From Nocardioides sp. NBC_00368 (GTDB taxonomy: Bacteria > Actinomycetota > Actinomycetes > Propionibacteriales > Nocardioidaceae), in assembly GCF_036090055.1 (NCBI RefSeq), contig NZ_CP107970.1, positions 3,598,501-3,662,500 of the forward strand: a DNA stretch of 64,000 nt. The letters run 5' to 3'. Both the position numbers and the translations under genes were made by a program. The notes under the pieces are model-generated. The model searched no databases. It saw nothing but the letters and a program-made list of their open reading frames with translations, and was not told where the DNA came from. Shown here in pieces: positions 46,095 through 55,663 of this stretch (positions are counted from its first letter, which is position 1; the number at the start of each line of letters is the position of its first letter).

Positions 46095-47180
46095 TCAATG
46101 CAAGACACCCGCCAGCATTGACGTTTCGCAAAGCGACCACATCGTGCGCGTTACGAACGCGAACCGGTCACAGCCCAGGTGGCGGCTGGAAGTGGCGTGC
46201 AGCGCTTGGGCTGGTCGGATGTAGCGGTCGATGAGGATGTCGATGCGTCGGTGCCTGGCCTGGGCGGCGATCCGGTCGATGCCGACGCCGGCCATGGCGG
46301 CGGTGGTGGCGTGTCCTGCGCGCAGCGAGTGAGCCGTGATGCGGCCGGTCAGCCCGGCGGCCTCGGCGTAGCGCTTGACGACACTCGTGACGACGTTGCC
46401 GGAGATCGGTTGGAGCGGCGGAGCGCCGTTGCGGAAGCTGGTGAAGACCGGGCCCTGCCCGGGTCCTCGATGGGCGAGCCAGGCGTCGAGGGCCGTGATC
46501 GGGTCGGTGTCGCGGTGGCGGCCCGGTGCGATCCCGACGACCTGCCCGCGAGCATCGGGGTCGGTCTTCGAGCGGCGCAGGCGGAGCAACAGTCCGCCGG
46601 GCTTGGGTTCGAGGTCGGCGAGTGTGAGGTTCGCGAGCTCGGAGCGGCGCAGCGCGCCGGCGAAGCCGAGCAGGATGACCGCGGCGTCTCGCGCACCAAC
46701 CGGGCTGTCACGGTCGATGGCGGCGAGGAGCTGGCCGATCTCTTCGGGGCCGACTGGATGGGCGGGTCGGCGTGGCGCGGTCCCAAGGATGCGGTGCAGG
46801 CCGCGGCGTACCTGGCGAACGGCTACGGTCGCGGTGGGATCGGTCAGGTCGCGACATCGGTGGTGGTAGCCGATCGCGGAGCAAGCCAGGTCGACAGTCG
46901 CGGCCGAGAGCCCGTCAGCGGCTGTCTCGGCGAGGTAGGCGCACACCGCGACCGGGTCGGCGCCCCGACGGCCGGCGCCGGGACCCTCCTCGCCGAGCGG
47001 AGCGATGCCGCGGTGCGTGCACCAGCGTTCCCATCGGCGCCAGGCGGAGGCGTAGACGGTGCGGGTGGTCGCAGCGTGGGTGGCGGTGATCGCGGCGGCG
47101 ATCCGCTCGACGTCCTCCGCGGTGAGCGGCGTACCGCGGTGAGGATAGGAGTCGATGAGCACTGGAGACGTTGAGTTCAT
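46095..47180 (-). CDS. Tyrosine recombinase/phage-type integrase
   Basis: 361 residues. N-terminal SAM-like domain (TTRTVYASAWRRWERWCTHRG) and a catalytic domain with Arg in AGALRRSELANLTL, the HxxR box HSLRAGHATTAA, His in RHRRIDILIDRY and the nucleophile Tyr in that segment. Such enzymes integrate mobile elements by site-specific recombination. With the tmRNA fragment and the toxin-antitoxin pair it marks a mobile region. The end (GCDRFAFVTRTMW) extends about 30 residues past the Tyr helix. Confidence 0.9.
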   Translation of the reverse strand: MNSTSPVLIDSYPHRGTPLTAEDVERIAAAITATHAATTRTVYASAWRRWERWCTHRGIAPLGEEGPGAGRRGADPVAVCAYLAETAADGLSAATVDLACSAIGYHHRCRDLTDPTATVAVRQVRRGLHRILGTAPRRPAHPVGPEEIGQLLAAIDRDSPVGARDAAVILLGFAGALRRSELANLTLADLEPKPGGLLLRLRRSKTDPDARGQVVGIAPGRHRDTDPITALDAWLAHRGPGQGPVFTSFRNGAPPLQPISGNVVTSVVKRYAEAAGLTGRITAHSLRAGHATTAAMAGVGIDRIAAQARHRRIDILIDRYIRPAQALHATSSRHLGCDRFAFVTRTMWSLCETSMLAGVLH

Positions 47181-47339
47181 CGCGCGGTTCTACCCACGCG
47201 ACCCGACGCACCCGGCCTCAACTCGAGCGCACTGGCCCATCGAGCGGGTGCTGGCGCGAAAAGTGCGAGTACTTGCGGGGCGAAAGCGGCGGTGCGCCGA
47301 CACCGGGCGGGGATGGTTCTGCGAATTCAGGTGCCCGCC

Positions 47340-47789
47340 GGCAACAGCGGTCCCGCGTCCAACGCGGCCCTGCGCGCCACGAGGTTTCGCCGAGACAAGC
47401 CCGGGCGATGTCGCCGATGAGGCACGGGGCACGCGCGTCGTGCTCTACAGGTATTTCGACTCCAAGGCAGAGCTGTGTCGGACCATCCTGGATCGGGCGC
47501 GTGAGCGGCTGGCCGAACACGTGGGCACCGATGACTTCGAGGACGATGCGATTCCCGCGCTGCTCGATGCAGCCGCCGAGGGTCTCGATGCTTTCGCCTG
47601 CTGTTTCGCTCCGCCAACCGCGAACGCGAGTTCCGAGGTCTGACCGACAGTCTCAGGCAGCGATGTGGCTACCGGGATGGTCGTGGCCCATCGCGGCAAT
47701 GGTGGCCGTGCCTCGATGTGATTCGGGCGAAGCAGCAGTATGAGATGCCGCCTGCAGCGGAAACCATGGCCGACTGTGCCAACAGTTGA
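47340..47789 (+). pseudogene. TetR-family regulator remnant with frameshift
   Basis: One frame reads RGFAETSPGDVADEARGTRV then VLYRYFDSKAELCRTILDRA, the end of a TetR DNA-binding domain, and continues EHVGTDDFEDDAIPALLDAA. Near 47597-47601 the match moves to another frame, LFRSANREREFRGLTDSLRQ and on to the stop at 47787. The start of the DNA-binding domain is not recognisable. The gene is therefore broken by at least one frameshift. It lies head-to-tail with the MceG end, and may be a former regulator of that operon. Confidence 0.6.
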
Positions 47790-47852
47790 GCGATCAGTCC
47801 AACCCGGTCTCGCTGCGACAAGAACCGCTAGAAACGTCGGCGGCGAGCGTTT

Positions 47853-48872
47853 CTACGTGAACAACTCGCCAGACGTCCCTGCTACGGACGGTCGCGACGA
47901 CTCCATCTGAAGTACACGAGCGCCAGATAAGGCCTGTGTCTCGTCGGGCTGGAACGACCCCGGCGGCGGGGTGACACCGTTCTCGCGGCACCAGGCGCCC
48001 GGCGGACGCTGGTACTTGCGTGGGATGCCGTTGGACGGCTCGAGCTGCATCGGGATCGGCGGGAGCGGCGGCAGGCCCATGTCCTTCTCGGCGGCCAGCT
48101 CGTCGGCGTCCTTCTCCTCCGACATGCCGATCGGGCCGATCGTCTGGGCGTTGAGGAACTGCCGCACGACGGGCTCCTCGGAGCTCAGCAGCATCTCGCG
48201 GGGTCCGTACATGGCCAGGTGCTTGTGGTAGAGCAGGCCGATGTTGTCCGGCACCGTACGCGTCGAGTTGATGTCGTGGGTGACGATCAGGAAGGTCGCG
48301 TCGATCTGCGCGTTCAGGTCGATGAAGAGCTGGTTGATGAACGCCGTACGCACCGGGTCCAGACCGGAGTCGGGCTCGTCGATCAGCAGGATCTCGGGGT
48401 CGAGGACCAGAGCGCGCGCCAGACCGGCACGCTTGCGCATACCACCGGAGATCTCGCCGGGAAGCTTGTTCTCGGCGCCGATGAGACCGACCAGGTCCAT
48501 CTTCTCCATGACGATGTTGCGAATCTCGGACTCGCTCTTCTTCGTGTGCTCACGAAGGGGGAACGCGACGTTGTCGAACAGGTCCATCGAACCGAACATG
48601 GCGCCGTCCTGGAACAGCACGCCGAACAGCTTGCGGACCTCGTAGAGGTCTCGCTCCGAACAGCTGGCGATGTCGACGCCCTCGATGACCACCGAGCCCG
48701 TGTCGGGCTTGATCAGACCGATCAGCGTCTTCAGGAGCACGGACTTACCCGTGCCGGACGGGCCGAGCATCACGCTGATCTCGCCCGCAGGCAGCGTCAG
48801 CGTGACATCCTTCCAGATGAGCTGCTTACCAAAGCTCTTGGTCAGCCCTTCGATCTTTACGTCTACACCCAT
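47853..48872 (-). CDS. mceG: Mce-system ABC transporter ATPase (MceG/MlaF type)
   Basis: 339 residues. Walker A GPSGTGKS (about 37-44), signature SGGMRKRAGLARAL (about 143-156), Walker B ILLIDEPDSGLDP and H-loop VTHDINSTRTV. It powers lipid import by the YrbE/Mce complex at the membrane. The last 90 residues are a Pro-rich tail (PPLPPIPMQLEPSNG ... RENGVTPPPGSF) not found in MlaF; this tail may bind partners. Last gene of the operon; here it is linked to the mce genes, unlike in Mycobacterium. Confidence 0.92.
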   Translation of the reverse strand: MGVDVKIEGLTKSFGKQLIWKDVTLTLPAGEISVMLGPSGTGKSVLLKTLIGLIKPDTGSVVIEGVDIASCSERDLYEVRKLFGVLFQDGAMFGSMDLFDNVAFPLREHTKKSESEIRNIVMEKMDLVGLIGAENKLPGEISGGMRKRAGLARALVLDPEILLIDEPDSGLDPVRTAFINQLFIDLNAQIDATFLIVTHDINSTRTVPDNIGLLYHKHLAMYGPREMLLSSEEPVVRQFLNAQTIGPIGMSEEKDADELAAEKDMGLPPLPPIPMQLEPSNGIPRKYQRPPGAWCRENGVTPPPGSFQPDETQALSGARVLQMESSRPSVAGTSGELFT

Positions 48873-48904
48873 ACCAATGCCTCCACTCGCGGGTTGTCGT
48901 CCGG

Positions 48905-49489
48905 TCAGCGGGGCGTGAGCCCAGCCACCTTCCAGCCGTTGCCGACCCTTTGCATCTTCACCTCGACGCGCGATGCACTGACGCTGGGCTCGGCTCCAGG
49001 CGCGATCGTGGTCTGCGTGATGAAGACCAGGACCGTGACCCGCGGCCCGGCGACCTCGACGACGCCTGCCCCGGAGAGGGTCGCCTTCGTGGAGATCTGT
49101 TTCTGGGTCGCTGCCTTGGCGACAGGGCCTTCGAGCAGCTTGGTGTAGTCGGTGCGAAACCGGCCGGTGGTCTGGTTCTTGGACCGGTCGAGGTCTGCTT
49201 CGAGCGTGCGGTGGTCGTAGCTCAGCAGGACGGGCACCCGGCTCTTGGCCGTGGCGAGCGCATCGGTTCGGTCCCGAGCGCGGTCCGAGGCGTGACCGGC
49301 GAGCGCGGCGAAGGTTATCGCCGCGGCCAGTCCGACGATCACGAGCAGCACGACCGCCCAGCGCAGCAGTCTTCCCCCCAGGTCGAGCCGGAGCCGACCG
49401 GATTCGGGCGGTCGCGACTTGTCCACGTGCTCGTCCACCTCGGTCTCTTCTGAGAGGGCTGTTGGCATCTCGGTCTCATCGATGGTCAC
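48905..49489 (-). CDS. Mce-associated membrane protein (second)
   Basis: 194 residues with an acidic N-terminus, one membrane helix (about 45-67, WAVVLLVIVGLAAAITFAAL) and a beta-rich domain outside (RVTVLVFITQTTIAPG ... VEVKMQRVGNGWKVAGLTPR). This is the layout of Mas/OmamA-type Mce-associated proteins that stabilise the complex. GTG at 49489 overlaps the stop of the first Mas gene. Confidence 0.82.
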   Translation of the reverse strand: MTIDETEMPTALSEETEVDEHVDKSRPPESGRLRLDLGGRLLRWAVVLLVIVGLAAAITFAALAGHASDRARDRTDALATAKSRVPVLLSYDHRTLEADLDRSKNQTTGRFRTDYTKLLEGPVAKAATQKQISTKATLSGAGVVEVAGPRVTVLVFITQTTIAPGAEPSVSASRVEVKMQRVGNGWKVAGLTPR

Positions 49490-49971
49490 GGGATGAACTC
49501 CAGTCCGGATACGAGCCAGCGGCCCTCGACGTTCCGCATCTCGACCTTGACCCGGTAGTCACGTTGCTGTGGTGCCTTCGTGCCCGAGTTCGACACCGTG
49601 CCGGTCGCCGCGATGTACACCGTCGCCTGCTCGTCGGTCGAGCGCGCCACACCGGCCGAGACGACCTCGCCCTCGGCGTCGACCTTGTTGGCCTTCAGCG
49701 CCTTCTGCAGCGCACTTGCCTGCTGCTTCAGGTCGCTGCGGAAGGAGGCGGTCGCGCCGTCGAGAAGGGACTCGAAGGCCGCCTCCGAGTCCTCTGCGCT
49801 GACCGAGATCAGTCGGGTGACCTCGGTGGAAGCCGCCGAGACGGCCGCCGCTCGCTGATGCTCCGCGCTTACGTCCTCGCGCCAGGACCAAGCGCGCTGC
49901 CCGGCGAACACGAGCAGCCCGATGCCTAGCACCAGCAGGAGCACGAAGGTCCTTGTGGAGAGTCTGGACAT
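49486..49971 (-). CDS. Mce-associated membrane protein (first)
   Basis: 161 residues. One helix near the N-terminus (TFVLLLVLGIGLLVFAGQRA) and a SnoaL/NTF2-like domain outside (STEVTRLISVSAEDSEAAFE ... RVKVEMRNVEGRWLVSGLEF). Member of the Mce-associated family. I use the ATG at 49971; GTG codons at 49977 or 49980 overlap the MceF stop and are possible. Confidence 0.82.
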   Translation of the reverse strand: MSRLSTRTFVLLLVLGIGLLVFAGQRAWSWREDVSAEHQRAAAVSAASTEVTRLISVSAEDSEAAFESLLDGATASFRSDLKQQASALQKALKANKVDAEGEVVSAGVARSTDEQATVYIAATGTVSNSGTKAPQQRDYRVKVEMRNVEGRWLVSGLEFIP

Positions 49972-49973
49972 CG

Positions 49974-51278
49974 TCACCACAGCCCGACCGGCTCGAGGAA
50001 CAACTGCTTCCAGGAGTTGTCCTCAGATGCGTCCGTCGTCCCCGTCGACGACGGCTCACCTGCCGGAGCCTTTGGCGCGTTCGGATCGTCGCCCTCGGGC
50101 CAGCGCCCCTTGCCGAACTCCAGCCCGCACGAGGAGGGTAGATGGCCCCGCGCGCTGGAATTCGGACACGGCTGGTTGCGAGCGCCCCGCACCGAAGACG
50201 GGTCGCTGGGCGCGGTCTCGCAGTGCGCGAGCGGGTCGACCTTGCGTACGTTCTCTTCGGACGGGCTGCGTCGATCGTCGGTGGACAGGTATCCCGTCGT
50301 GCATGACGGTGGATTGTTGACGCCTGCGCGTAGGTCCAGCTTCACGTCGCCCTCCTTCGCCCGCGGATTGACCGTCTGTTGAAGTCGTCCGATCGTGGCG
50401 GGGTACACGACCAGGGTCTGCTGAAGCTGCGGAAGATAGGTGTTGAGCACCTCGCCGTTGACCATCAAGTTGTCCAAGAGCATCGGCAGCGTGGTCTGGA
50501 GGTCATCAACTGTCGCGGCGGTGCTGTCCAGACCCGTACGCCCGTCGCGGAGCAGCGAGCGCAGGTCGGCGTCGTTCGCCGCGAGCTCCTTGGTGAGCGC
50601 GCGGAGCGACGACATCGACGACACGGTCTGCGGCGCCATCTCCTGCTGGGTGGCGAGCACCGGCTCCAGGGCGCGGATCAGCTCGGTCGTCGAGGTGACC
50701 TCCTGCTGGGCTGTGTCCAAGAGCGTGCTGGATTCCTCGATCAGCCGGCCGACGTCCTCGCTGCTCGACCCGAGGCCGGTGTCGACCTGATCCAGTACGT
50801 TGCGTGTCTGTCGCTGCGGCACGGACTCAAGCAGGTGGTTGACGGCATCCAGGACGGGCGCGATCTGGGGCATGTCGACGGTGCGTGAAGTTGGTAGCAC
50901 GTCCCCGGCGCTCAAGGCCGCCTTGGTGGTCGACGGCGAGACCAGGGAGACGTACTGCTCCCCCACCGCGGAGGTGCTGTGGAGCTCAGCGTCAACGTTG
51001 CCGGGGATCCTGGTGCCATCATCGAGACGAAGAGTGGCGACGGCTGCTCGCGGGGTCACCTCAAGGTCGGTCACCTGCCCGACCTTGACGCCCCGATAGG
51101 TGACCAGGGCGCTCTCGTAGAGCCCGCTGGCATCTTTGAACTCGGCGGTGACCTGGTAGACCCCGATGCCGAGCATCGCCGGGACTCTCGCATAGGTGAA
51201 GACCATCAGCCCGAGCGCGAGAGCCGTCAGGCAGGCGAAGACGCCCAACTGCCGCTTCACCAGTCTCGTCAGCAGCAT
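49974..51278 (-). CDS. mceF: Mce protein F
   Basis: 434 residues with one N-terminal helix, an MCE domain at about 40-120 (GIGVYQVTAEFKDASGLYES; LVTYRGVKVGQVTDLEV), and a long helical stretch. The last part (about 320-434) is Pro/Ser-rich with Cys residues. It forms part of the hexameric Mce tube that passes lipids across the envelope. Start overlaps the MceE stop by one base. Confidence 0.9.
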   Translation of the reverse strand: MLLTRLVKRQLGVFACLTALALGLMVFTYARVPAMLGIGVYQVTAEFKDASGLYESALVTYRGVKVGQVTDLEVTPRAAVATLRLDDGTRIPGNVDAELHSTSAVGEQYVSLVSPSTTKAALSAGDVLPTSRTVDMPQIAPVLDAVNHLLESVPQRQTRNVLDQVDTGLGSSSEDVGRLIEESSTLLDTAQQEVTSTTELIRALEPVLATQQEMAPQTVSSMSSLRALTKELAANDADLRSLLRDGRTGLDSTAATVDDLQTTLPMLLDNLMVNGEVLNTYLPQLQQTLVVYPATIGRLQQTVNPRAKEGDVKLDLRAGVNNPPSCTTGYLSTDDRRSPSEENVRKVDPLAHCETAPSDPSSVRGARNQPCPNSSARGHLPSSCGLEFGKGRWPEGDDPNAPKAPAGEPSSTGTTDASEDNSWKQLFLEPVGLW

Positions 51279-52420
51279 CAGCAGCCCCCCAGGTTCGCCA
51301 TCAGGCAGCCGCTGTCGTCGGACGTGCTCGGGATGGGTGTCGACGTGGGGGCGGCGCCAACGGGAGGCAGGCCGGTCGGCCCGAATCCGGTGAGCCAGGT
51401 TTCGGTGAGGCTCGAGCCGCGGAGGTCGAGCGTCGCGAAGAGGTTGGCGTAGTCGCCACGCAGCGCGTTGGTCGTGGTCATCGCGGGGAACGGGATGGTC
51501 AGAGCGAGCTTGAGCGCCTCGGGGATGGAGTCGCCGACCTTGCCGAGGCTGGTCAGGATGGGCCGCAGGGCGTCCAGGTTCGTGAGGAGAGCCGTACGGC
51601 TGGCCCGGATGACCTTGGTCGCCCGATCTCCGGTCTCGCCGGTCCGGGTGACAGCGCGGACGAGGCTCTCCCGCTCCTCCTCGAGCGCACGCAGCCCCGG
51701 AGCGATATCGTCGATCGCGTTCGCCAGGACCGTCCGGTCCTTAGCGAGGCCGGCGGAGAGCCGGTCGAGCGCCTCGAGCGCCTGCACGATCTCACTCTTG
51801 TTATCGTCGAGCACCGCGAGCAACTCGTTGGTCCGTCGCACCAGGTTGCGGGTGTCGGGGACCCGGTCGTCCAGCGCGGTCGCCAGCTCGGAGGTGATGG
51901 TCTCGATCTGCGACAACCCGCCGTTGTTGAGCAGTAGCGCCACCGCGCCGAGGACCTGCTCGGTGGCCGGGTAGGTACCGGTCTGGGTGACCGGAACCCG
52001 GGCGCCGTGCTGCAGTATCTCGGTCCGCTCCGCCGCTGCCGCGATGCTGTCGGCGCTGCTCGGTGTCGGGGCTGGCCCGGGCGCGCTGACGTCGATGTAC
52101 TGGGCGCCGAGCAGGGTCTTCTGTCCGATCGCGAAGGTGGCATCGGCCGGGACGCGGGCAGATTTCATCAGCCGGAGCCGGACCTTTGCCTGCCAGTCCG
52201 AGACGCTGATGCCGGCGACGGTGCCGATGACGACGTTGTCCATCTGCACGGCGGAGTTCGGCACCAGGTTCGCGACCTCGTCGAAGGTGACGGTGACGGT
52301 GTAGCCGTCCCCGCCGACGCCGGGCTGGCCGGGAAGTGTGTGATCGTTCGGCTGGAGGCTCGTGCAGCCGGTCAGGCCGACCACGATTGCGGCCATGGTG
52401 GCCAGGATCTGTGTCTTCAT
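51278..52420 (-). CDS. mceE: Mce protein E, lipoprotein
   Basis: 380 residues. Signal peptide with lipobox LTGC, so lipid-anchored, as MceE proteins usually are. MCE domain at about 40-120 (YTVTVTFDEVANLVPNSAVQ ... VVIGTVAGISV) and helical repeats after it. Ends with CLMANLGGC. It overlaps MceD at its start. Confidence 0.92.
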   Translation of the reverse strand: MKTQILATMAAIVVGLTGCTSLQPNDHTLPGQPGVGGDGYTVTVTFDEVANLVPNSAVQMDNVVIGTVAGISVSDWQAKVRLRLMKSARVPADATFAIGQKTLLGAQYIDVSAPGPAPTPSSADSIAAAAERTEILQHGARVPVTQTGTYPATEQVLGAVALLLNNGGLSQIETITSELATALDDRVPDTRNLVRRTNELLAVLDDNKSEIVQALEALDRLSAGLAKDRTVLANAIDDIAPGLRALEEERESLVRAVTRTGETGDRATKVIRASRTALLTNLDALRPILTSLGKVGDSIPEALKLALTIPFPAMTTTNALRGDYANLFATLDLRGSSLTETWLTGFGPTGLPPVGAAPTSTPIPSTSDDSGCLMANLGGC

Positions 52421-53649
52421 CGGTCGCCTCCGAGGTCGGTGCCGAGCAGGCCGGGCAAGAGGGGTTGTACCCCGTCGAGGCCCGAGCCCAGGTCAGGGAG
52501 CGGTGTCGGCGGTCGCCCCGGGTCGGCCGGTGGGTCCATCTCTGGCTGCCCCGTGCCTGGCCCCGTCGCGCCTGGCCCGGTCGTGCCTTGCTGGGCGGTC
52601 TTGATCAGGTCGACAAGCGGCGCGAGCGCATCACGGCACTGCTGTGCCGTGCCGCCGGCACCGAGCACGGCGCCGCAGACGAGCTGGGCGGCGTCGTTGA
52701 GCCCGGTCAGTGAGGCCCGGCCGGTGATTGCCTGCTTGTCGATGACGTTGAAGAGATCGATCAAGGCCGTCGGAGCCATGTGCAGGATCGCCGCCAGCTG
52801 GTTGGATCGGTCCGCGAGGGCAGCGCTGAGCAGGTTCAGGTCGCGTACGGAGTTCTTGATCCTGCCGCGGTTGTCGTGGGTGAGCTCACCCGTCGCCACC
52901 AGTGCCGCGGAGAGCTCCTCGATCGCCTTGGTGAGCTCGCGCCGGTTGGCGGCCAACACCGCGGAGACCTCGCTGAGCTGCTCGGTGAACCCGGCCACGG
53001 CGGCATCGTTGACAGCGAGGTTCTTGGTGAAGCTGTTCAGGTTGGAGACGGTCGTGAACATGTCGGCGCGCCCGTCCGAGAGGGTCGCGGTGGCGCTGCG
53101 GAGCCCCTCAACTGCCTCGCTCAGTTGCTCGGCGTTGCCGTTGCGGAGGTTGGCGTCCAGGGTCTCGATGGCGGTCCGGAGCGGCTGCTTGCCGGAGCCA
53201 TCGGGAGCGAGCGCGGTGGCGAGGTCGGTGAGCTGCTTCTTGACCTCGTCGAACGAGACCGGCACCGCGGTGCGGTCCAGCTGGATCTGGCCACCGTCGG
53301 GCATCGCCGGGCCGTCGGTGTAGGCCGGTGAGAGCTGGACGAACCGTCCGCTGACCAGGCTCGGGGAGACGATCGCGGCGTTGGCCTCGGCCGGAATCCG
53401 CTGCCCGCCCTCGACCTCGATCCTCACATGTACGCCGTCGTCTTGCGGATCGACCTCGGTGACCCGGCCGACGGCGACGCCGAGGACCTTGACGTCGTCG
53501 CCCTCGTAGAGCCCGTCGGCGTTGCTGAAGACCGCGGTCAGCACCGTCGAGCGGGTGTCCTTGACCGTGTAGTAGCCGCCCGTGGCGAGGAGCAGTAGCG
53601 CGAGCCCGATCAGGACACGGCGCAGCAGGAGACTGGAGGAGTTGGTCAT
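52417..53649 (-). CDS. mceD: Mce protein D
   Basis: 410 residues. Membrane helix near the N-terminus (VLIGLALLLLATGGYYTV), MCE domain (about 35-115: TVLTAVFSNADGLYEGDDVK, LGVAVGRVTEVD), helical tube segment (about 130-320) and a Pro-rich tail ending LPGLLGTDLGGDR. ATG at 53649 overlaps the MceC stop (ATGA). Confidence 0.9.
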   Translation of the reverse strand: MTNSSSLLLRRVLIGLALLLLATGGYYTVKDTRSTVLTAVFSNADGLYEGDDVKVLGVAVGRVTEVDPQDDGVHVRIEVEGGQRIPAEANAAIVSPSLVSGRFVQLSPAYTDGPAMPDGGQIQLDRTAVPVSFDEVKKQLTDLATALAPDGSGKQPLRTAIETLDANLRNGNAEQLSEAVEGLRSATATLSDGRADMFTTVSNLNSFTKNLAVNDAAVAGFTEQLSEVSAVLAANRRELTKAIEELSAALVATGELTHDNRGRIKNSVRDLNLLSAALADRSNQLAAILHMAPTALIDLFNVIDKQAITGRASLTGLNDAAQLVCGAVLGAGGTAQQCRDALAPLVDLIKTAQQGTTGPGATGPGTGQPEMDPPADPGRPPTPLPDLGSGLDGVQPLLPGLLGTDLGGDR

Positions 53650-54635
53650 TTCACGACCCCCGAGACGATCGGCACCAGCGTGCCTGGCGAGGTGAGGTTC
53701 TGGATGTACGCGTCGAACCACGGTCCGGTCGAGATGGCCTCCCCGAACCCGGTGACGTACCCGCGTAGGCCGGTGATGGCGTCCTGGAGAGCCGCCTTGT
53801 TCCGGTTGAGCAGAGTGACCACCGCATCGAGCTGGTCCAGTGCCGGGCCGAGGGTGGCCCGGTTGTCGTCGACGAGTCCACGCAGCTGCGTGGAGAGGTC
53901 CTGCACGCTGCTAAGCAGGCTCACTACGACGGCCTGGCGAGCGTTGAGCTGCTGGAGCAGCGACTGTCCGGAGACAAGTAGGGTCTCGATCTGCTCGTTG
54001 CGACTGGCGAGGACGCCCGAGACCCGTGAGGCGCGGGCGAGCAGGGCGCGAAGTTGGTCGTCGTTCTGTTCGACGGCGGCGGTGAGCTCAGTGACACCTC
54101 GCAGAGCGGGCCCGACGTCGTCGTGGGTTCCGCTCAGAGCCGCGCTGGCCTGGTCGAGCGCGCCGGCCAGCTGTGCCTTGTCGATGTCCGCCGTGGTCGT
54201 CGTCAGTTCGTTCAGCGTGGCGGTGAGGTTGTAGGGCGAGGACGTCCGGGAGGTCGGGATCGTGTCACCGGCACTCAGCCGCCCGCTGCCGGAGGGGACG
54301 AGCTCGACGGCGGCCCGGCCGAGGAGCGTGACCGTGATGATGCGTGCCTCGGTCTTGCCGCCGAGGTCGACATCACCTTCGGTGACGACCAAGTCGGCGA
54401 CGACCTCGTCGCCATCGAGACGGACGTCACGAACCTTGCCCACCTGGGCGCCGGAGACCATCACGGCATCTCCACCTTTGAGGCCACCGGCCTCGGTGAA
54501 GGCGGCGTGGATGATGTCACCGTTGCCCACGAGCGGGAGCTTGTTGTAGTTGAGGCTGGCGGTGACCACCAGGGCGATCGCCATGGTGCCGATCAGGCCT
54601 CGGGCGGCGTTCTGGGAGGGCGTACGGACGCTCAT
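53646..54635 (-). CDS. mceC: Mce protein C
   Basis: 329 residues. N-terminal helix (GLIGTMAIALVVTASLNY), MCE domain (DIIHAAFTEAGGLKGGDAVM; VSGAQVGKVRDV; LLGRAAVELVPSGSG) and coiled-coil-like helices (about 130-320). ATG at 54635 overlaps the MceB stop (ATGA); longer in-frame starts lie inside MceB. Confidence 0.9.
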   Translation of the reverse strand: MSVRTPSQNAARGLIGTMAIALVVTASLNYNKLPLVGNGDIIHAAFTEAGGLKGGDAVMVSGAQVGKVRDVRLDGDEVVADLVVTEGDVDLGGKTEARIITVTLLGRAAVELVPSGSGRLSAGDTIPTSRTSSPYNLTATLNELTTTTADIDKAQLAGALDQASAALSGTHDDVGPALRGVTELTAAVEQNDDQLRALLARASRVSGVLASRNEQIETLLVSGQSLLQQLNARQAVVVSLLSSVQDLSTQLRGLVDDNRATLGPALDQLDAVVTLLNRNKAALQDAITGLRGYVTGFGEAISTGPWFDAYIQNLTSPGTLVPIVSGVVK

Positions 54636-55663
54636 CGTTTGCACCTCTGCGTGTCGGACATGATCCAGGGAGTCGTGATGGTGGCCTCGGTCTGGATCCG
54701 GACCCCACACAGGAAGAAGTTGAAGTAGTTGCCGTACGAGGCGGTGTTCTGGATCGCCGCGTAGTGGTTCGGCAGCTTCTGCAGGACCTGCTGAAGAGTG
54801 GCCTGCTCCTGGTTGATGCCGTTCGCCGTCTTGGTGAGCTGAGTAAGGTCGGCCGCCAGGTCTTCCCTGCCCGCCTCGACCAGTGACGCCGCGTCACGGG
54901 CGAACCGGTCGGTCTGCGCCGCTGCATCGAGGATCTGGGTGTCCTGCTGCTCGAGACCGTCGAGAAGCTTGCTGAACTGGTCGATGAGCGCCTGGATGGT
55001 CTCGCGCTTGTCATCGAGGGTGCCGACGACAGTGTTGAGGTTGCGGATCACCTCCCCGATCAGCTCCTGGCGGTTCCCGAGCGTCGTGGTGAGCGAGGCC
55101 GCCCGCTGCACCAGCGTGGAGATGGCGGAGCTCTGCCCTTGGAGGATCTTGATCAGGTCACCGGAGAAGGCGTTGATCTGCGCCGGGGCAAGGCCCGCGA
55201 AGAGCGGCTTGAACCCGTTGAGCAGCAGGTCGAGGTCGAGGGCCGGCCTGGTCTGGGATATTGGGATGGTGTCGCCGGCCTTGATCGGTCTGGCGTCCGG
55301 GTCGGGCCGGCTGAGTTGGACGATCCGGTCGCCGATGAGGTTCCGGTACTGCACCGTGGCCTCGGTCGAGGCGTTGAGCTTCTGGTCCCGCGGGACGTCA
55401 AAGGAGACGCGCACGGTCGCGTCGCGCTGGACTGCCAGGGCCGTGACCTTGCCGACGTCCACGCCGGCGATCCGGACCGAGTCGCCCTTTTGGAGACCCG
55501 ACACGTTGGCGAAGACGGCATCGTACGTAACCCGGTCGCCGGGGCGATGCGCGGCCGTCACCACACCGACCCAGTAGGTGAACAGCGCCGCGACCACCAA
55601 GAAGATTCCGAACTTGATCAGGTCGGAACGCTCCCGGCGCCGAAGTTTACTGTTGCTGGTCAC
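54632..55663 (-). CDS. mceB: Mce protein B
   Basis: 343 residues. N-terminal helix (FGIFLVVAALFTYWVGVV), MCE domain (TYDAVFANVSGLQKGDSVRI, AGVDVGKVTAL; YRNLIGDRIVQLSRPDPDA) and a helical region ending NYFNFFLCGVR. GTG at 55663 overlaps the MceA stop (GTGA). Confidence 0.9.
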   Translation of the reverse strand: MTSNSKLRRRERSDLIKFGIFLVVAALFTYWVGVVTAAHRPGDRVTYDAVFANVSGLQKGDSVRIAGVDVGKVTALAVQRDATVRVSFDVPRDQKLNASTEATVQYRNLIGDRIVQLSRPDPDARPIKAGDTIPISQTRPALDLDLLLNGFKPLFAGLAPAQINAFSGDLIKILQGQSSAISTLVQRAASLTTTLGNRQELIGEVIRNLNTVVGTLDDKRETIQALIDQFSKLLDGLEQQDTQILDAAAQTDRFARDAASLVEAGREDLAADLTQLTKTANGINQEQATLQQVLQKLPNHYAAIQNTASYGNYFNFFLCGVRIQTEATITTPWIMSDTQRCKR

